Positions 59,700 to 64,000 of a stretch of 64,000 bases of DNA are shown piece after piece. The position numbers and the translations under genes are program-made. Under the pieces are notes generated by a model. That model was not told the DNA's origin. It saw only the letters and a program-made list of their open reading frames with translations, and did no database searches. Position 1 is the first letter of the stretch, and every line of letters begins with the position of its first letter. Source of the DNA: Voacanga thouarsii (lineage: Eukaryota; Streptophyta; Magnoliopsida; Gentianales; Apocynaceae); contig JANUWF010001819.1 of NCBI GenBank assembly GCA_026120185.1, positions 1,550,001 through 1,614,000 on the forward strand, given 5' to 3'.

Positions 59700-60117
59700 T
59701 GTAACACCCCGCTACCTAGGCTCGCCGGGGCCGAGGATCTCGCCCCGTCCAAAGGACAAGGGGTCTTTATAACGAGGTCACACAAATAAAATAGCGGAAT
59801 AAAAATAATAAAAATAATACTTCAACTTAAGATTTATTACAACCCAAGAATAAATCCATGAATTCCCAAAAGGAAACAAATCCATAAATAAAATTATCCA
59901 CTCTCGTCTCCCCAAAGCAATACATAAAATCAAAAGACACATTCTCTTCCAAGGCAGATAACACTAGCTACTCATCCCCACAGCAGGATCGGCCTGAAAT
60001 CACGGTAAAAAGGGTGATGAGACAGAAATCTCAGTAAGTCCGTGTGTGCTTTGGGTGTTCAGTGAAAACAATTCGTGGATGCAAGTGTGAAATCAACCAT
60101 ACAAGTGCACAAGCCCA
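59700..60117 (-). repeat. G2 3' LTR remnant
   Basis: Near-identical to 60946-61340, then a gap of about 75 bases relative to the right LTR, a short ACCATACAAGTGCACAA match, and a break into internal sequence. Confidence 0.85.
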
Positions 60118-60932
60118 GATGATGAGTTTATGCATGTAAGTTTAAAATATTTTGAGCATGCATTCACATTCAAGTTTAGGTAAAAGAAAATCATATGCAG
60201 GTTTTTGAAAAAATAATTGCATAAAAAAAAATTCTCAAATCTTAGAGTACTCTAGGTACTCCAATTTGCATAAATTTTGAAATGAAAGCAGTAAATAGAA
60301 AGGAAATTCCTTAACACAGAAGTTTACAAAAAGCAATAAATAAGCATCTTGATCATATCAACTCTTAGCATCTATAGTCCTCATCAGAATCTTCAAGGTT
60401 GACCTTATATAACCATTCCCCAGAGTTCTTAGAGAAATCTACCCAATCCTTCTAGCAAACCCCTCCATGGCTCCTTCCCGGGGTGCTTAGAACTCTCTCC
60501 AGGCTCGATTCGGTGGGGAGGAGAAATGAAGGAAGGAACGAAGGAAGGCCTAGGTGGAGACTCATAATCTATCCCCCCGGGTCATCACTATCTACCGATA
60601 AATCCACTATGGGACTAGGAGGGTGGGGAACATGCTCTACGGCTATCTTCTTATCTTCACTGTCATAACTTATATCTATTACCAGGATTGGGGGTGGCTT
60701 AAGGATCTGGACCTCATCATCACTGCTATCCTCCATAGCAACAACTGGCTGAGGGGCAGGCTGGGGAACTGGAAGGTCCTCCGGGTATATAGGGATCGGC
60801 GGGTGCCACTGCTGCCCTTTCCCCGAGGTCCTAAGCATTCTAACCATCCTACGGCATCAACAAGATAGGTTAAATAAAGATTTAAACTTAAATGAAGAGC
60901 ACATATACTATGAATAATTGCCTAAACCAAGT
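60118..60932 (-). other. G2 internal leader region
   Basis: This is the only G2 internal sequence in the window. It contains a 92-codon minus-strand frame and AT-rich flanks; gag, protease, RT and integrase are absent. Confidence 0.65.
60569..60847 (-). CDS. G2 acidic/proline-rich leader ORF
   Basis: Ninety-two codons starting MVRMLRTSGKGQQWHPP, then a Pro-rich part (VPQPAPQP), an acidic part (EDSSDDEVQ) and a tail rich in Asp and Pro (PPSPIVDLSVDSDDPGG). It lies 86 bases downstream of the PBS in element sense. It has no domain I recognise; it may be the start of gag or a separate small leader protein. A comparable acidic frame occurs in G1 at 20318-20538. Uninterrupted here, but it may no longer be expressed. 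Confidence 0.45.
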   Translation of the reverse strand: MVRMLRTSGKGQQWHPPIPIYPEDLPVPQPAPQPVVAMEDSSDDEVQILKPPPILVIDISYDSEDKKIAVEHVPHPPSPIVDLSVDSDDPGG

Positions 60933-60943
60933 CTCTGATACCA
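60933..60943 (-). promoter_or_regulatory. G2 primer-binding site (tRNA-iMet)
   Basis: The minus strand reads TGGTATCAGAG, an exact match, two bases inside the LTR that starts at 60946. This fixes the orientation of the G2 family. Confidence 0.9.
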
Positions 60944-61344
60944 CTTGTAACACCCCGCTACCTAGGCCCGCCGGGGCCGGGGATGTCGCCCCATCCAAAG
61001 GACAAGAAGTCTTTATAACGAGGTCACACAAATAAAATAGCGGAATAAAAATAATAAAAATAATACTTCAACTTAAGATTTATTACAACCCAATAATAAA
61101 TCCATGAATTCCCAAAAGGAAACAAATCCATAAATAAAATTATCCACTCTCGTCTCCCCAAAGCAATACATAAAATCAAAAGACACATTCTCTTCCAAGG
61201 CAGATAACACTAGCTACTCATCCCCACAGCAGGATCGGCCTGAAATCACGGTAAAAAGGGTGATGAGACAGAAATCTCAGTAAGTCCGTGTGTGCTTTGG
61301 GTGTTCAGTGAAAACAATTCGTGGATGCAAAGTGTGAAATCTTT

Positions 61345-61702
61345 ATAAGAGAAATATTGGCAAGCAATAAATATTAGTCAAAAGTAAGAGTGGTGTTTTC
61401 CTCTTTTTGAAACCATACAAGTGCACAATAAAATCAACCACTCATAAAGGTGGTCATGGGTTACCACACGTTGGGCCCCATAACCATGCAATGGTCAGAA
61501 TGCCACACTTTGTGCAGACTGACAACAGAAATACTGGCAAACAATGAATGATGTTCAAAAATAAGAGTGGCGTTTTGGCTTATCTAGCCGTACATAATTT
61601 ATAAGATCAACCACTCGAAAGAAAGAATTATGGGTTACCACGCGTTGGGCCCCATAACCGGTCAGAATGCCTAACACTTTGTGCAGACTGACAAAAGGTA
61701 GG
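61345..61702. repeat. Tandem duplication in G2 LTR
   Basis: Two consecutive diverged units of about 180 bases, each with AGAAATA(T/C)TGGCAA, AAGAGTGG(T/C)GTTTT, ATGGGTTACCAC and TTTGTGCAGACTGACAA. The G2 LTR at 46711 has a single unit (about 47090-47275). Confidence 0.75.
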
Positions 61703-63450
61703 TGATCGGCCTACCGGGCAAGATACTCCTCATTCTCTATACCCAAACAACAACCGAGTGTCCATTCCGGCAAAACACAGTCACTTGACTGAAATAAAAC
61801 AAACTGCTAGCTCGGACCGGCCTGACTAAGTAGTACTGACGTTTCTATAAGTTGAGCTTATCTTCTGGAGGTGGCCTCCTGCCAGAAGACTCACTCTTGC
61901 TCTTCAAAACTAGTACTACTAGCCTACCCCTGTTGAGTATTCAACGTAACATATCCCACTTGGGGAGAAAATGAACAAAACACAGTTCCACTTGAAAATG
62001 GCAATTAAGGTTTTCCAAAGTTTTGGGGCAAAACTGGTTTTAGAAAGAGTTTTAGGTTTTGAGTAAAACCGCCCCTTGATTTACAAATAATTTATTTGTC
62101 TGAAATGAGAGTGGAAATAATCCTCAATTGCCTTTACAGAAATGAGTGACCATGCACTCTTCATTTGGCTTGCCATAAAAAAATCATTTATTCATCAAAT
62201 AGGTTTTATGCAGGAGCTTACCTGATCCTTGTCCACAACAAAGGTCTCCAACAGCTGACCTAACCCCGCATAGGGTAAATACAAACCACAATCAAACTCA
62301 AGCCAAGATTCACTTTCACAAATAAAACTAACTCAACTTACTACAATCATGTCCCTAGTGTCCCAAGTTTTAAGGCTCGATAATAAATAAAAGGGATTTA
62401 TAAAATAAATCTAGTTTGATATTAAAATAACTAGAGTTTGGGAAATAGGTACAAAAAGTTGAAGGTTTAAATCTTGCTAAAAATAAATTATGGTTTATTT
62501 GAAAAAGGGTCCAAGGTAGTATTAGCTAAAATAATGACTTATTAATAATTTAGTTGTTAGAAAATAATTGATAGCTAAAATTTGTTGAAAATAAATTTAA
62601 TGAGTCTTGCTTGAAAAATAATAAGCAAATCCTTAATGGGTTTTGATTAAAAGATAATAATTAAATTTTTAGTAATAAATATTTTATTAATTATAATTAT
62701 TTCCATAAAAGGCTTTAATTGATTTTATTTTTTTTCTAGCAAAACTATTATTTATTTGACTAAAATATCACTATTTTATATAAAAGACCAAATCCACATT
62801 TTCCCATGGTTTTCAAAATTTTACTAGAAAAATCATATTATTAAATATTTTATTAATGAAATAAAATTTAGCCTAGGGACAACTAGATCATGATCATATT
62901 CCTATAGCTAACCACAATCATGAACATATACAACCCTTCAATTCATCAAATCATCCAAATCATGCATACAAGCATAGATATCAATTTATCAAAATAAGAT
63001 CTAACCCTTACTAGCATAAATATGATCATGGCTTCAATAGTCCAACATGAATATAAATCATATTCACCAAAGGTGACATAATCTCTAGCATACTTCATCA
63101 CAAATACTACCTATAACATGGAGACATGCATTAAATCTCAAATCATCATACAATTGACCAAGATAATCCATCCATGCATAAATCCCATCTCCTTCATATT
63201 CATACATGCATTCATGCTTCAACCTCAACAATATATACTCAAACCTTATCCGCAATCCATCTTCTATCAAAATCATCCTAGAGACATGAATCTAGAATTT
63301 AAAAGAAAGATGGACTTGGTTGATGAATGCCTTGAAGGAGTTTAGAATGGATCTCAACTCCTAGATGTCTAACTTTGTCCAAGGGAGATGGCGAAAGCAT
63401 GTTCATGGGAGAAAAAGTCATCCGGCCAAGAGAGGGGAATTTTCGGCCAT

Positions 63451-63456
<6 letters not shown>

Positions 63457-63500
<44 letters not shown>
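63457..63500. repeat. (GA)n microsatellite in G2 LTR
   Basis: About 22 GA units at the conserved G2 LTR position. Confidence 0.95.
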
Positions 63501-63508
<8 letters not shown>

Positions 63509-64000
63509 CCATTAGCATGCTTATTCACATAGGCTCTCACTAGAGATCAAGATTGGAGAAGATGAAGTTGTTAGAATAAATTTACCTTGAAGGTGTTCTT
63601 GACCTTAACAGAAATTTCTGGTTTTTTATTCAAAAGTGCAAGTTGGATTTTGGAGTTTGATGTTAAAAATGGTACGGATGGACTCACAGCAATGAATAGA
63701 TGAAATCTGGAATTTTTAGAGGTAGTTTGAAGTGATTTGGAGAGGTATTAGGTGAAAGGAAGTAGTAGGTGTTCTTGGTGTAGTGTGTGTTCTTGAAGGT
63801 TGAAGAAAATCGAGAGATGGTAATGTGCAGCTGCTGAATTTTTGTGAGAGATAGGGGTGGACGAATTTCTGTAGGGTTTAGGAGGTTGATTCTCTAATTT
63901 GGAAGGGAAAAGGAAAGGTTAGTTGTTACAATCTTTGAAGAATATTTTTAGGAAGTAAATTTGAAAACTAAATATTCCAAGAATATCTTGATTGTTGGAC

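Larger units (their letters stand above)
59700..64000 (-). mobile_element. G2 element, deleted, with PBS; runs off the window
   Basis: Two copies of the TGTAACACCCCGC LTR end (59700 and 60946) flank a short internal region with a minus-strand PBS next to the right copy. The first 390 or so bases of the two copies differ at about ten positions by eye, so the insertion is fairly young. The left LTR breaks off near 60117 and passes into leader sequence; gag-pol is missing. Left flank GTACT. Confidence 0.85.
60946..64000 (-). repeat. G2 5' LTR (continues past the window)
   Basis: Begins TGTAACACCCCGCTACCTAG and matches the reverse complement of 49270-52136 up to the window end. Only the part beyond 64000, about 1.4 kb by comparison with the 4.3-kb copy, is missing. 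Confidence 0.88.

Overview
This window looks like plant nuclear DNA, most likely from a flowering plant (eudicot-like by the retroelement families; I cannot name the species). I found no convincing intact host gene, tRNA, rRNA or CRISPR array. Nearly everything from about position 1,130 to 64,000 is nested, decayed LTR retrotransposon DNA. The boundaries are set by paired LTRs, primer-binding sites (PBS) complementary to initiator-Met tRNA, polypurine tracts (PPT) and target-site duplications (TSDs). The sequence is AT-rich with many A/T runs and microsatellites. All coding regions carry stops and frameshifts.

Layout. 1-1,132: a stretch with DNA-transposon-like subterminal repeats, an exon-like pyrimidine-rich segment, then AT-rich DNA. 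1,133-10,326: a complete but dead Ty1/copia element ('C1', minus strand, two 1.8-kb LTRs). 10,327-11,367: AT-rich DNA with nothing recognised. 11,368-25,950: a Ty3/gypsy element ('G1', minus, Tekay/Del-like, LTR of about 4.1 kb). Its integrase holds a 1.5-kb copia solo LTR with a perfect TSD, and its right LTR is deleted and abutted by a third LTR copy. 25,951-37,418: a minus-strand LTR fragment of a second gypsy family ('G2'). It is split at TSD TTCAG by a full-length copia element ('C2', plus, 27,208-36,230).

37,541-38,590: a SIRE-like copia solo LTR candidate. 38,638-44,868: the 3' part of an Athila/Tat-like gypsy element (minus): LTR, untranslated spacer with repeated boxes, and a decayed plant transposon-type ORF split by a C1-related solo LTR. 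44,869 to beyond 56,126: a second, minus-strand C2 copy, heavily deleted. It is interrupted by a G2 solo LTR (46,711-55,236, TSD ATTCA), which itself contains an oppositely oriented G2 solo LTR (47,835-52,136, TSD CCTAA). The right LTR of this C2 copy is cut by another G2 LTR (56,127-59,699). That one is cut by a deleted G2 element (59,700 to past the window end) that keeps its PBS and leader.

How it fits together: the insertion order can be read from the nesting, up to four levels deep. The most interesting signals are an RNase H deletion shared by both C2 copies (a non-autonomous lineage, presumably mobilised in trans), a non-homologous block between the two LTRs of one C2 insertion, a tRNA-like A/B-box sequence inside G2 LTRs, CRT/DRE-type motif clusters in G1 LTRs, and a direct-plus-inverted repeat at 39.7-39.9 kb. 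I did not find a gene system of a new kind.
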